64,000 nucleotides of DNA from Lichenicola cladoniae (GCF_013201075.1 NZ_CP053708.1:2423501-2487500), one strand, 5' to 3'; positions 34,578-44,897 are shown, counted from the stretch's first letter. Program-made: numbers and translations. The notes: generated by a model not told the origin, from the sequence alone.

Positions 34578-36900
34578 CCGGCACCAGTCCGGCGGCCAGG
34601 CAGGTTTTCGGCTTGTCGCCGCCGAACAACGCGTCGATCAACAGTCCCACCTTATCGAACCCGTTGGCATCCAGCCCGCTCTGGATGTTCCGGAACGGCC
34701 CGGTGACCAGCACAGGCACCACCACCTTCGAACCGGCCAGCCGGGCGAGCGGGTGCAGCTTCAGCGCTACCGTCTCCGCTCCGAGATCCACCTGTCCGCT
34801 GCCGGAGAGTTGCAGGTAGCCTGTGTCGACGGCGATGGTGTCGAACCGGCCGACACCCTTGCTGAACGAGCCGACCAGGCCGAAACACCGGACCGCGGTG
34901 TCGCCCTGCGCCGGCACCTTGATGCTCAACGCCTTCAGCGAGGCGCCCGCCAGCTCAGTCAAGGCGGAGTTGCTCATCCGCCCACCGATCATCGTTACCG
35001 CCAAGGGCCCGTCCAGGGACGCTGCCATGCCGTGCAGCGAGCTGCCCGTCGCGTGCAGGTCGGTGGTGATGCTCAGCGATCCCTCCGCCGGCCCGGGCAG
35101 CCCCGCCTCACGCTCGACCAGCGCGAGCGGAATGCCGGTCGCATGCAGAGCCAGGCTGACCGGACCATGATTGGTCGATCCATCCACCGTCAGCGACCCG
35201 TCCACCTGCCCGGCCGGTAGCCGGGCCTGCATCTTCCCGACCACCAGCTTGCCGCCCTTCAGGGTCAGCGCCAGGCTGGCATCCTGCCATGCCTGCCGGC
35301 GCAGGGTCAGAACGTCGACGGCGACCGCCATGTCGATCGTCGGGCCGCGCAGGCTGGCCAGGGGTAGCGGCACGTCCGGAATGACCGACCCGGTCGCGGC
35401 ACTCCCGGCACCTGCCTGCGCGGCCTTGCCGGGCGCCGCGCCCGTGGCCGCCGGCAACAACGCGTCGAGATCGAGCCGCGCGCCATGCAGGCGCGCCGTC
35501 ACCGAGCGGGCCGTGCCCAGGCCCACCGTCGCGTCGCCGGCGAGCTGGGCCTCGGTTGCGGCCAGGTTGGCGCCGGTCACGCTGAACGACCCGATGCTTG
35601 CCGGTATCGCCAGCCGCCCGGTCACCGAGACCTTGGTCAGCGCCGGCAGCATGGGCGTCATGAGAGACCGCAACCCGGAGAGCGCCGGAGTATGCGCGAT
35701 GAACGCCGCATCCAGCCCGGCGAATGCAAGCGCATCGAGCGCCGTCTTTCCCTTGATTCCGATATCCTGCCCGGCAACGCCGGGCGTCCGCAGCACGAGA
35801 TCCAGCGGCACCTCGACTTTTCGGTCCGGATATTTCGGCACGCCGACCGAGCCATCCACGGCGAAACCCAGCTTTGCGAGCTTTCCCACGCCCGAAACCT
35901 TGGCCAGGCCGCCGGCCTCGGCAAGCGAGACGTCGAAGGTGCCGAGCGTCAGGCCGGACGACAGCGCCTGCAGATCGGCACTGCCGACATGCAGCTTCGT
36001 CTGCCCGACGACCGGCAGGTCGCCATGCGCCGGACCGTTCATGAGATGCGTCGCGACCGTCATCCGGTGCAGCGGCGGCAGGTTCATCTGCGGCAACAGC
36101 GCATTCAGCTTTTCGAGCGCCGGCACATTGGCGGAGATCTGCAGGTCGTATGCCCCGGCGAGATCCATCGTGCCCTTCGCCGACGCCGTCGTGTCATAGG
36201 CCGCGAAGTCCAGCCGGGTCTTCCACGGATCGCGCAGGCCGCCGGTCGGCAATGCCGCCACCTTCAGGCTGAACGGCTGGTAGTCCGAGTAGACCAGCAC
36301 GCTCGAGAACGACAGCGGCCCGTTATTGGTCGGCTTGCGGAAATTCAGGGTGCGTATGCCGACAACCTTGGTCCGCGCCGGAAATCGGAACGTGATCATC
36401 CCGTTCTGGACAATGACATGTCGGAATCGCAACGTCGGTCCCGGATCGGATGTGGGGGGCACCGTTGGAGCGGCTGGGTTTCCGGACGTCGCTTTCGGGG
36501 CCGCGCTGGACTGAAATATCCAGTTCGGCTGATCTCCCACCTGCTCGAACAGGATATTAGGACCGACCAGCGTGAGCTTCACGACCTCCAGCTGATGCCT
36601 CAGCAATGCGGGCAGCGAGATCTGCGCCTCGATCCGTTCCGCCCGCGCCATGTCCGGGCGTGACCCGCCCGGCAGGTTGGCCAGCGTCACGTCGTTGACC
36701 TGGAGGGTCGGCCAGAACGACCAGCCGATGCGAAGTGGTCCATTCAGGCTCAATGTCCGCCCGGTCTGGCGAAGCACGATCGCAGCGAGCCGGAGCTTGA
36801 TCGCATCGGGGTCGAGCATCGCCAAACCGACGCCCAGACCAGCCAGGGGGAGTACGATGAGCGCCGCCGCCACGGCTAGCCACCAGCCCCTCACCCTCAT
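34570..36900 (-). CDS. AsmA family protein
   Basis: 776 aa. One N-terminal membrane anchor (WWLAVAAALIVLPLAGLGVGL), then the AsmA domain: QTGRTLSLNGPLRIGWSFWP and PALLRHQLEVVKLTLVGPNI. The C-terminal AsmA-like repeat ends with GSGQVDLGAETVALKLHP and a short Cys-containing tail. AsmA proteins are bridge-like periplasmic lipid-transfer or outer membrane biogenesis factors. Most of the chain faces the periplasm. It converges on ptrB with an 8-base overlap and no room for a separate terminator. Confidence 0.9.
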   Translation of the reverse strand: MRVRGWWLAVAAALIVLPLAGLGVGLAMLDPDAIKLRLAAIVLRQTGRTLSLNGPLRIGWSFWPTLQVNDVTLANLPGGSRPDMARAERIEAQISLPALLRHQLEVVKLTLVGPNILFEQVGDQPNWIFQSSAAPKATSGNPAAPTVPPTSDPGPTLRFRHVIVQNGMITFRFPARTKVVGIRTLNFRKPTNNGPLSFSSVLVYSDYQPFSLKVAALPTGGLRDPWKTRLDFAAYDTTASAKGTMDLAGAYDLQISANVPALEKLNALLPQMNLPPLHRMTVATHLMNGPAHGDLPVVGQTKLHVGSADLQALSSGLTLGTFDVSLAEAGGLAKVSGVGKLAKLGFAVDGSVGVPKYPDRKVEVPLDLVLRTPGVAGQDIGIKGKTALDALAFAGLDAAFIAHTPALSGLRSLMTPMLPALTKVSVTGRLAIPASIGSFSVTGANLAATEAQLAGDATVGLGTARSVTARLHGARLDLDALLPAATGAAPGKAAQAGAGSAATGSVIPDVPLPLASLRGPTIDMAVAVDVLTLRRQAWQDASLALTLKGGKLVVGKMQARLPAGQVDGSLTVDGSTNHGPVSLALHATGIPLALVEREAGLPGPAEGSLSITTDLHATGSSLHGMAASLDGPLAVTMIGGRMSNSALTELAGASLKALSIKVPAQGDTAVRCFGLVGSFSKGVGRFDTIAVDTGYLQLSGSGQVDLGAETVALKLHPLARLAGSKVVVPVLVTGPFRNIQSGLDANGFDKVGLLIDALFGGDKPKTCLAAGLVPVR

Positions 36901-37315
36901 CCTGCCTCCTTCCCTAAGCTCAGATGAGCATCACCGGGACAACGCATATCGCCCTGACCCTGTTACCGGAAGTTATAAAACCCTGGCGATGACCGATCCG
37001 TGCGGACTTTATCGCTCATCAAGGCCGAGGATCCGGGCCTCGCGGGTGTGGTTCGTTTCCCCCTGCGATTGCTTGGCTCGCGCCTGCATGACTGCGCGAC
37101 GCCAAGCGAAACGTATCCTGACGACCTGAAGCTGCGCTCGTCGAGGATCTCGTTCGCTGCCGCAAGCACCAGCGAACCGCTGTCCGCGGCGCATTCATCC
37201 CCTGTCGGCGGCATGGCGGGTCAGGCGACCATAACCGGCTGGCCGCCCAAGATCCGAAACTCCGCCCCAATCCGCGTCCGGACGAGGAGAACTGCCGGTC
37301 TAAGGCCCGGCCTGC
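36901..37315. other. Gene-free interval, 415 bases
   Basis: Lies between the AsmA gene start and the end of the M1 aminopeptidase, both on the minus strand, and should hold the AsmA promoter. Short open frames on both strands have no recognisable product or ribosome site. GCCGG-N8-CCGGC near 37300 could form a small hairpin after the aminopeptidase. Confidence 0.45.
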
Positions 37316-39958
37316 TTATCCCCGGCCGTTGCGTTGTACAGCCAGCCAGGCGCTGATCGCGGGCTGCGTGCGATCGCGCAGCACGATATCACCGGCGATC
37401 GCGTCGGACGCTTTCGCAGCCTCGATTTTCGCGCCGCTGGACGCGCTGCTGGCGGGATCGGCCAGCAATGCCCGGGCGACCGCCGGGTTTGTGGTGGAGC
37501 GGGAAGCAGCCGGCAGCAACTGGGTCTGCGGCCCGGGCGCCAGGCGTGCGCGGATCGGCGCCTGGTTCGGCAGCACCGCCGCCCACACCGCGTCCGGATT
37601 GTCGCTGTCCGTCGCAACGAGCCCGATCGCCTGCACGACGCGTCCGTTCGGGATCACGCCCGAGTAGGCGAGGCGCACCGTGTTCGCGATCCGGGCCGGA
37701 TCCCGCGAACCGGCGAGTGCCGTGAAGTAGCGGATCTTCTCTTCGGTATCCGGTGCCGAGCGGAGCCGGTGCTCCAGGATTTTCGTGGTGGCATCGTCGG
37801 CATGCATTCCGACCAGCAGCATGACCGGGTCGAGCAGGCTCGGCGGCAGCGAGGACGCATCCTTGAGGTAAGCGCTGAAACGATGCTGTGCTTCCATGAC
37901 GACCGCCGGATCGTCGAGCCGCCCGAGGGCGGCGATCAGGGTGGGGCGAAGCAGCGTGTCGAGGAAGCTTTCGCCTGCACGCGGCTCCCAGCCGAGCCGG
38001 GCAAATTGCGGCGCGAGCAGGCTGCGGGCGAACGCGCGGAAGGTGGGCCGCGACGGGCTGCCGCGCATCAGCACATCGAGACGCTGCAGATGCGCGATCG
38101 TGTCCTGCCAGACGGCGACGCTCTGGTCCTTGCCGTCGGACAGGGTCGCGGCAATGTCGAGATACGCGGCGAGCGGGCTGGTGCCGGTCTCGAACAACGC
38201 GAACTGGTCGCCCAGCAGGTTGACCCGGTCGGTGGCAGACAAGGTGGGAAACGCACCCTTCAAAGCCGACAACGACGCATCGTCGTAATGGGTGCGGTAG
38301 TAACCCGCTTCGCCAAGGTTGGCTTTCAGCGCCGCGCCGCAGCCGGCGAAATGCAACGTGACCGGAGCGGTGGTCAGCAGCACCGTCTGCGTGACAACGC
38401 CCGGTCCGCCCACAGTGACCGGGATCTGCCAGGTAAGCGGTTTGGGATCGGGATCGTGGATGGTGAAGCGCGACTGGCTCAGCGTGAGCGTGGTCGCGCC
38501 GCCGGTGCAACTCCGGGCAACACTGACCAGGGGAATGCCCGGCTGTTCCGTAAAGCTGGTCGCGACCGGCGCCACGTCCTTGTGCGAGACCTGGGACAGG
38601 GCGGCCCAGAGATCGGCGCTCGTGGTATTTCCATAGGCGTGCGCCTTCATATATACGCGCATGCCGTCGCGGAAAACGTCCGGGCCGAGCCAGTCCTCGA
38701 CCATCCGGATGACCTGCTCGCCCTTCTGGTAGCTGATCAGGTCGAAGGCGGCGTTGGCGGCGCTGACATCGGCAATCGTCTGCTGGATCGGGTGGGTGGT
38801 CGGCAGTGCGTCCACCGCCATCGCCAGTTCCCGGTCGGCGTGCGCGCGCGGCCACATCTGCCAGGTCGGATTGAAATGGTCGGTGGCCTTGGTTTCCATC
38901 CAGGTGGCGAAACCTTCATTCAGCCAGATGTTGTCCCACCAGCCCATGGTGACGAGGTCACCCGACCACTGGTGCGCCATCTCGTGCGCGACATCGAGAT
39001 AGATAGTTTCGCGCGTACGCGGCCCGCTGGTTTTCGCATCGAACAGCAAGGCGTTGTCGATGAAGGTGATATCGCCCCAGTTCTCCATAGCGCCGGCTTC
39101 GTAATTACCGGGAATGGCGACCAGATCAAGCTTAGGCAGCGGGTAGGGCACGCCGAAATACTCGTTGTAGAACGGCAGGATCTCGGTCGCGGCGTGCAGT
39201 GCGTAGGCGCCGTTGGCCTGCTCGCCGGTCGGGGCATAGGCGTTGATCGGGATGCCGCCGCCGGTGCCGTGCAGAGCCGACATGTCGCCCGCCACCAGCG
39301 CCAGCAGATAGGTCGACATGCGTGGCGTGGCTGCAAACACCACACGCTTGGCATTCGCGCCGGCCGGGGTGGTGGACACGACCGGCATGTTGCCGACGGG
39401 CACATAATCCTTCGGCAGGGTGACGCCGAGCCGGAATGTCGCCTTGAACGCAGGCTCGTCCCAGCCAGGGAACATGCGTCTTGCGTCGGCGACTTCGAAC
39501 TGCGTCACCAGCATGCGTTTCCTGGCACCGGACCGGCTGCGATAATCGTCGTAATAGATGCCGTTCGGCGTGGCCGGAATGGGACCGCGGTAATCGATGA
39601 CCAGCGTGTGAGGGCCGTCCGCGATCGGATGACGCAGTCGCAGCGTCGCGGTCTCGGCCTTGTCGTCCTGCGTGATCGTGGCGGCGACTCCGTCGATTGT
39701 CGCGCGCACGAGCTTTAGTCCGGCCTGGTTGAGGGTGATGCTGCCGCCCGCGCCGGCGGCGACGACCGCGATGCTCTCATGCCCGGTCAGCGCCAGCTTC
39801 GTCATGTCGGTGACGATGTCGATGGTGTAGGCGGAGGGCACCACCGTCTTCGGCAGTTGCCCCGGCGCGCGGGCGAAATCGAACGGCGCCTCGGCTACAG
39901 CTGGCCGGCAATTCCCAACCAAGGTAAGCGCGGTCGCGAGAAGCAAGGCATGACGCAT
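37316..39958 (-). CDS. Secreted M1 family zinc aminopeptidase
   Basis: 880 aa. A signal peptide (MRHALLLATALTLVGNCRPA) suggests export to the periplasm. The exopeptidase motif is GAMENWGDITF and the zinc site is HEMAHQWSGDLVT (His325, Glu326, His329) with the third ligand Glu348 in NEGFATWMETKA. The C-terminal ERAP1-like domain runs from about residue 530 (FAGCGAALKANLGEAGYYR). It trims N-terminal residues from peptides. The start at 39958 gives the signal peptide directly; ATG 39994 would place extra residues ahead of it. No gene is close enough on this strand to be co-transcribed for certain. Confidence 0.92.
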   Translation of the reverse strand: MRHALLLATALTLVGNCRPAVAEAPFDFARAPGQLPKTVVPSAYTIDIVTDMTKLALTGHESIAVVAAGAGGSITLNQAGLKLVRATIDGVAATITQDDKAETATLRLRHPIADGPHTLVIDYRGPIPATPNGIYYDDYRSRSGARKRMLVTQFEVADARRMFPGWDEPAFKATFRLGVTLPKDYVPVGNMPVVSTTPAGANAKRVVFAATPRMSTYLLALVAGDMSALHGTGGGIPINAYAPTGEQANGAYALHAATEILPFYNEYFGVPYPLPKLDLVAIPGNYEAGAMENWGDITFIDNALLFDAKTSGPRTRETIYLDVAHEMAHQWSGDLVTMGWWDNIWLNEGFATWMETKATDHFNPTWQMWPRAHADRELAMAVDALPTTHPIQQTIADVSAANAAFDLISYQKGEQVIRMVEDWLGPDVFRDGMRVYMKAHAYGNTTSADLWAALSQVSHKDVAPVATSFTEQPGIPLVSVARSCTGGATTLTLSQSRFTIHDPDPKPLTWQIPVTVGGPGVVTQTVLLTTAPVTLHFAGCGAALKANLGEAGYYRTHYDDASLSALKGAFPTLSATDRVNLLGDQFALFETGTSPLAAYLDIAATLSDGKDQSVAVWQDTIAHLQRLDVLMRGSPSRPTFRAFARSLLAPQFARLGWEPRAGESFLDTLLRPTLIAALGRLDDPAVVMEAQHRFSAYLKDASSLPPSLLDPVMLLVGMHADDATTKILEHRLRSAPDTEEKIRYFTALAGSRDPARIANTVRLAYSGVIPNGRVVQAIGLVATDSDNPDAVWAAVLPNQAPIRARLAPGPQTQLLPAASRSTTNPAVARALLADPASSASSGAKIEAAKASDAIAGDIVLRDRTQPAISAWLAVQRNGRG

Positions 39959-40274
39959 GGACAAGATCCGCAGCAAGGGCGCGGCGTCAGCCACGATCGC
40001 ACATAGTATGTAATGATGTTTGGGATGCCGCCAGATGTGGCTGATCGAAACGTCGCCCGCGTGATCTGTTTGACCGGACCTCCGACGGTGTCACCTCGAT
40101 CCGGATAGCCTGCCCGGCACCAATCGTGACGGCAAGGTATAGGTGCTCCTGCAAACGCGCTGGCCAGCATATTAATGCAGAGGACGATGGGGGACGCTCG
40201 ATCCGTGATTGCGCATCGTGACGCCGCCCCCACGCCCTCGTGATCAGTCTCCTGCCGCCGGTTAGGCGATAATG
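39959..40274. other. Gene-free interval, 316 bases
   Basis: Should contain the promoter of the M1 aminopeptidase gene. On the minus strand a TACTAT lies about 45 bases before the start without a good -35 at the right spacing. No coding frame or strong hairpin is supported. Confidence 0.4.
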
Positions 40275-41231
40275 CTAGAACAGCAATCCCTTGCGCAGCA
40301 TCCCGTGTATTCCCTTTTCACCGTTTACCGTCTGCGTGACCCGGAAATCCACGGCCAGCGAACAGGTCTGGTACGCCTGCTCCCGCGACAGGCTCGTACG
40401 CACGCAGATAAACGCGATCATCTCGCGCAGGGCTTGCTTCATCGCCTGGTCCAGATCCTCGTTCATGCCCATGCTGATCCAGTGCGTCGGCGTTTCCGCA
40501 CGCGGATAGCGCAGCAGCGGCGCCGCGGCACCACCGCCCTTGTGCAGCACCAAAGTAAACTGCCCATTCAGCGACATCTCGAGCGCATTGACGCACACCT
40601 CGCCGTCGCCCTGCAGCCCGTGACCGTCGCCGGCACAGAAATTCGCCCCCTCGACCAGCACCGGCAGGTAAAGCGTTGTGCCTGCAACCAACTCCTTGTT
40701 GTCGAGGTTGCCGCCGAACTCGCGCGGCTCCTTGCTGGACAGCCGGCCGTAGCCGGCGGGCGGCGCCACGCCCATGATCCCGAAGAACGGCGACAAGGCG
40801 AGCTCAGGTCCCCATGGCAAACGGCATGTGCGGCGCTCGCGATCGACCGGGATATGGCTGATGAACCGGCTCGGGAAATCCTCCGGAATGGTCCCGGAAA
40901 GAGGACGGAAACCGCAATATCCCCAGTCCGACCCTGGTTCGACCGCCTCGATCCTGATTTCCAGCATGTCGCCCGGCATCGCACCGCGCACCGCCACCGG
41001 TCCGGTGATCATGTGCGTGCCCAGGCGGGCGAGCCCGGCTTCGTGGATTGCCTGCAACGCCGGTGCGATCGGAAACCTGTCCATATCGAGCGGCATCACC
41101 TCCAACCCACCCGACAGGCACTGCATCGTGACAGTATCGCCGGATTCTATCGTCAACACCGGCGCGATGGCCGCGTCGAAGATACCGAACTGGATCGTCT
41201 GCGGGTTTGCCGCAACATGATGTATGGTCAT
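40275..41231 (-). CDS. Acetamidase/formamidase family protein
   Basis: 318 aa with the FmdA_AmdA fold: HMITGPVAVRGAMPGDML, LPWGPELALSPFFGIMGVAP, and GGNLDNKELVAGTTLYLPV, then NFCAGDGHGLQGDGEV. These contain the conserved Asp, His and Gly residues of the zinc-dependent formamidase/acetamidase family, which release ammonia from formamide or acetamide. Many members act on other amides. Its ATG overlaps the stop of the FAD-oxidase gene (ATGA), so the two are made together. Confidence 0.88.
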   Translation of the reverse strand: MTIHHVAANPQTIQFGIFDAAIAPVLTIESGDTVTMQCLSGGLEVMPLDMDRFPIAPALQAIHEAGLARLGTHMITGPVAVRGAMPGDMLEIRIEAVEPGSDWGYCGFRPLSGTIPEDFPSRFISHIPVDRERRTCRLPWGPELALSPFFGIMGVAPPAGYGRLSSKEPREFGGNLDNKELVAGTTLYLPVLVEGANFCAGDGHGLQGDGEVCVNALEMSLNGQFTLVLHKGGGAAAPLLRYPRAETPTHWISMGMNEDLDQAMKQALREMIAFICVRTSLSREQAYQTCSLAVDFRVTQTVNGEKGIHGMLRKGLLF

Positions 41232-42607
41232 TCCGCATTCTCCGCCGGCGCACGTACAGGGACAAAGTCCCGCATCTTGCCGGGATTCAGAATACCAAGC
41301 GGATCCACCTCGTGCTTGAACCCCATTTGATTAACCGGCAGCCGCTTGTGTCCACTGCCATTCTCGATCGTATAGACATGCGGGTTTGAGATCGACACGC
41401 CGTTCTGCTCATGGATGCTGATGATCTCGGCGAGACGGTCCTCGGTGGTGAACCGCACTATCTGCAAACCTGCGCAGGTCAGTGCACCGCCAACCCGCAG
41501 GAATTCCAGGTGCATCGGCAACTCGTCGCCGAACAAGGTCCGCATCCGTTCTACCAGAGCGAGCGGATCCGCAGCCGGGAACAGGCTCCGTAGATACGTC
41601 ACCGTCCGATCCTGCGTCAGCATCTGCAGCGTCGTGTGGTTCCAGGTAAATTCGTAGAGCGGCACCGATCCCGATGTGATCTCCGATTTCAGGGTATCCG
41701 CATCCAGCACGATCTGGCCGCCATGCGCACTGACCAGTTCCGCCAACGTGGTCATCCCGGACGGCGCCACCATCAGCAGCGCCAGGCTTTCGCCAACTGC
41801 CACCAGTTCTCGAAGTACCTCAAGGGATGGCACGATGGTGCTGTCGATCGTGGTGACGAGCTTGAGGTCGATACCCGGACAGGCTGCCAGCACCAGGCAG
41901 AAACGGGCTGCCTGCATGAAATCCGGAAACGCCACGACGATATCCCGCCACTGCATCGCCGGCGCCAGGGGCAATTCCAGCTCGGTGACGATTCCTGTGG
42001 TGCCGTAGGCATGGTTTATGAGATCGGTTTCGCTGCCCCGCAGTTCCAGCACCCGTGGCGGCGCTTCCGCAGTAACGACTTGCGCCGCAATCACGTTGCC
42101 CGCGTCGCGTAATCCGCCCCATGTGATCGAGCCGATCCCATCTGACCCGCCCGCCACGAACCCGCCGATCGTCGCGGTCCGCTTGGTCGACGGAAACATG
42201 CGTAACTCCCAGCCACGTTCGCGTAGGATTTTGTCCAGGTCGATCAACTTCGCGCCCGCCTCGACCCGCATCATGCCATCCCGCACCCACACGATCCGGT
42301 CAAGACGGGAGAGATCGAGCACTGCACCGCCTCGCAGGGGGACCGCCTGCCCATGATTTCCGGTACCGCCTCCGCGCGGCGTGACGTTGATGCCGCACCG
42401 CCACGCGGCCGCCATTGTATGCGTGACCTCGTCGCGCGTACGCGGGCAGACCACCAATTCGGCGGTCATGTCGTTCAACTGACGTTTCAGTACGGGACTG
42501 AACCAGAAAAAGTCCTGGCTCCGCTGCTTGACGAGGGCCGGGTCGAGCAGCACCGGAATATCTCCCAACGCTTCGACAAAGGCGGCGAGCGCGTCTGGAT
42601 CGGTCAT
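41228..42607 (-). CDS. FAD-binding oxidoreductase, GlcD/VAO type
   Basis: 459 aa. The FAD-binding domain has NVTPRGGGTGNHGQAVPL (pyrophosphate loop), FVAGGSDGIGSITWGGLRD and HAYGTTGIVTELELPL, as in glycolate oxidase subunit GlcD and D-lactate dehydrogenases. The C-terminal substrate domain ends at EVDPLGILNPGKMRDF, the usual LDP-xGxxNPGK close. No Fe-S or cytochrome domain is fused. Start at 42607 gives MTDPDALAAF; the frame stays open to 42760 and that extension encodes a hydrophobic stretch, so a longer membrane-anchored form cannot be excluded. No clear ribosome site precedes either. Substrate unknown. Confidence 0.85.
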   Translation of the reverse strand: MTDPDALAAFVEALGDIPVLLDPALVKQRSQDFFWFSPVLKRQLNDMTAELVVCPRTRDEVTHTMAAAWRCGINVTPRGGGTGNHGQAVPLRGGAVLDLSRLDRIVWVRDGMMRVEAGAKLIDLDKILRERGWELRMFPSTKRTATIGGFVAGGSDGIGSITWGGLRDAGNVIAAQVVTAEAPPRVLELRGSETDLINHAYGTTGIVTELELPLAPAMQWRDIVVAFPDFMQAARFCLVLAACPGIDLKLVTTIDSTIVPSLEVLRELVAVGESLALLMVAPSGMTTLAELVSAHGGQIVLDADTLKSEITSGSVPLYEFTWNHTTLQMLTQDRTVTYLRSLFPAADPLALVERMRTLFGDELPMHLEFLRVGGALTCAGLQIVRFTTEDRLAEIISIHEQNGVSISNPHVYTIENGSGHKRLPVNQMGFKHEVDPLGILNPGKMRDFVPVRAPAENAE

Positions 42608-43715
42608 GGGGGGTCCCGGGAAGATGTAACCGACGCGTTGCAACAGCCATGCCATCGCCACCGCGAAAGCCCCGACCTTAACCGCCGCCGGCATCTGGCC
42701 AGTTACTGGAACAACCTGGGTGCCTGCCGACCGATTGGTTCCAGCCGCCCGCGACGCCAACCGGCGGACGGCACGACGGCGATATCAATCTCGTGCGCCT
42801 GCGTGACACTCGGTTGGCTCGGGCCCGTGTATGTAACGCAGACCTTTGGCGGGGCATGTGAATGTAGCAGCTCGTTGCCGCGGTCACGCGCCCAGAGCCC
42901 TGTCTGGTCAGGAACGGTGCGAATGGCCGTTACCCTCCAGCCGATACCCATCCGCCGAGCCGAACGCTGTCGGCACCCCTGCGCGGATTGAATGTCCCGA
43001 TCAGGGCGTTGCCGGCGTTGGATGGGCCAGAGGATCGGACCGCTCCTGCATCGCCGCCTTCAGGAGCGCGTGCACCACGTTCGGGCTGTTCTGTTCCCAG
43101 CCATCATCATCGTCGTCCTGCGACGCCTACGCTGCCCGTATCCCATAGGATAAGTCGCGCCTTGAACGGCTCGGACGCCTTCAGGACCACGTGGCGACGT
43201 TACGATCCAGGAAGATCGGCCGCAGATTGGCGTCACAGAGCGCAGCCTGACCCGAGGTCAGACCCTAAGAGCACCGCCGCTTGGTCCAGCCCCTTGCGCA
43301 GCCGTGCCTGGGCAATCGCGATGCGGGCCAGATCTTTCAAGCCCCCATGCGCCATTACCCCGATCGGGCGCCGACCCGTTGGTCGGGAAGCGTATCGTTC
43401 CACCGTCAGCTGCTACCCCGCCGGTGTGAGAGCGACCATCCTCACCAAGGCAGCATTCGACTGGCCAATCGCACGGACCCTGCCCCGGACATGCGCGTCC
43501 CGCCGTGCATGACCCGCAACCGAGCCGATCATGGCCACCAGGCCGGCAGCCAAGGTATGTGACGCCACCGAGAAATCCGGGGCCGTTGCCGAGCCGGACC
43601 GTATCAGGCCATTGCTGCCCCACATGGAGCATGCGCAAATCCCCGCGCCCTGCTCGGGCGTTAGATGTATCCCGACATCCGGATTTCCGGAGTCTCGGCC
43701 AGGAGATGCTGCTCG
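42608..43715. other. Gene-poor island, 1.1 kb
   Basis: The longest stretch without a supported gene. Open frames exist on both strands, the best on the minus strand at 42703-42951 (82 codons, ATG start) and a broken pair around 43260-43630 where two frames with protein-like composition are separated by a stop near 43413. None is recognised. A six-pair hairpin (CTGACC-CGA-GGTCAG, 43247-43261) lies between them. It may be a decayed gene, or leader and promoter DNA for the genes on both sides. Confidence 0.4.
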
Positions 43716-44822
43716 ATGCCCGAGGCAATCAGCCAGGACGCGCCACTGGATTGCCAGGATGTGCGGCGTACCCGGTCCCAGCAGATCGCCCGCGGCGTGC
43801 TCGGTGGGGTCCTGGTGCTGCTGGGCATCTTCACCCTGCACGATTTCCTGCCGGCCCTGGTCTGGGCGGTCATATTCGCCATCGCATCCTGGCCGCTCTA
43901 CCGCCGCGCGACGCGTCGCTGGCCGCCCGGCCGGCACAACCTGGCACTGCCGTTGCTGTTCACCGCGGGTATCGCCCTGGTGTTCCTGGTGCCGCTTTCG
44001 CTGATCGCATTCGAGGCTGCCAATGAGGCGCAAGGCGTCCTCGTCTGGATGGAGCATGCCCGTCACACGGGCGTGCCGGTTCCTGCCTGGGTGCATCGGC
44101 TACCCGCCGGATCGGCAGCTGCCTCCACATGGTGGACCCAGCATCTGAGCAATCCGGACGATGCGACCGACCTGTTCGCGAACATTAGATCGGGCCGTGG
44201 CCTGCGCATGACCCGCCAGCTTGGCAGCCAGGTGGCCCACCGCAGCACGCTGTTTGCCTTCAGCATCATCACGCTGTTCTTCCTGTTTCGCGAGGGCGCG
44301 ACAGTTACCGCGCAGATGCTGACCGTCAGCCGCCGGGCATTCGGCACACGCGGGGAGCGGATCGGTCGCCAGATGGTCGCCTCGGTGCACGGCACGGTCG
44401 ACGGGCTGGTGCTGGTCGGCCTTGGCGAGGGCGTGATCCTTGGTATTGCCTACGCGATCGCCGGCGCACCCCACCCGACCCTGTTCGGCGTAGTCACGGC
44501 GGTGGCGGCGATGATCCCGTTCTGCGCCGTGATCGCGATCGGACTGGCATCCCTGCTGGTGCTCGCCCAGGGCTCGACGATCGCCGGTATCATCCTGTTC
44601 GTGTTCGGCATGATCGTAGTGTTCTGCTCGGACCATTTCATCCGCCCGATCCTGATCGGCGGCGCCACCAAGCTGCCATTCCTATGGGTGCTTCTAGGAA
44701 TTCTGGGCGGTGTCGAAGTCTGGGGATTGCTGGGTCTGTTCCTGGGACCGGCCATCATGGCCGCCCTGATCCTGCTCTGGCGCGAGTGGACCGACCCGAC
44801 CGAAGACGCTCTCGACACGTAA
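43716..44822 (+). CDS. AI-2E family transporter (YdiK/PerM-like)
   Basis: 368 aa, about eight membrane helices in the pattern of the family: two near the start (LGGVLVLLGIFTLHDFLPALVWAVIFAIA and ALPLLFTAGIALVFLVPLSL), a soluble segment, then five or more helices in the second half including HGTVDGLVLVGLGEGVILG and PFCAVIAIGLASLLVL. The C-terminal FLWVLLGILGGVEVWGLLGLFLGP is diagnostic. Members export autoinducer-2 or act as Na+/H+ antiporters; substrate not known here. ATG at 43716 follows AGGAG; an upstream in-frame ATG at 43665 has none. Confidence 0.85.
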   Translation: MPEAISQDAPLDCQDVRRTRSQQIARGVLGGVLVLLGIFTLHDFLPALVWAVIFAIASWPLYRRATRRWPPGRHNLALPLLFTAGIALVFLVPLSLIAFEAANEAQGVLVWMEHARHTGVPVPAWVHRLPAGSAAASTWWTQHLSNPDDATDLFANIRSGRGLRMTRQLGSQVAHRSTLFAFSIITLFFLFREGATVTAQMLTVSRRAFGTRGERIGRQMVASVHGTVDGLVLVGLGEGVILGIAYAIAGAPHPTLFGVVTAVAAMIPFCAVIAIGLASLLVLAQGSTIAGIILFVFGMIVVFCSDHFIRPILIGGATKLPFLWVLLGILGGVEVWGLLGLFLGPAIMAALILLWREWTDPTEDALDT

Positions 44823-44844
44823 TGAACACGATCGGCATCGTTCC

Positions 44845-44869
44845 GCACAGGTCTGAAAAGACCGTGTGC
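44845..44869. terminator. Hairpin between AI-2E gene and tRNA-Pro
   Basis: GCACAGGTC and GACCGTGTGC pair with one bulged base around a TGAAAA loop. The AI-2E gene (plus) and tRNA-Pro (minus) converge here, so it may end both. T-runs are poor on either side. Confidence 0.45.
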
Positions 44870-44897
44870 CATATCGTCAGATTGTATCGGGGCGTTT

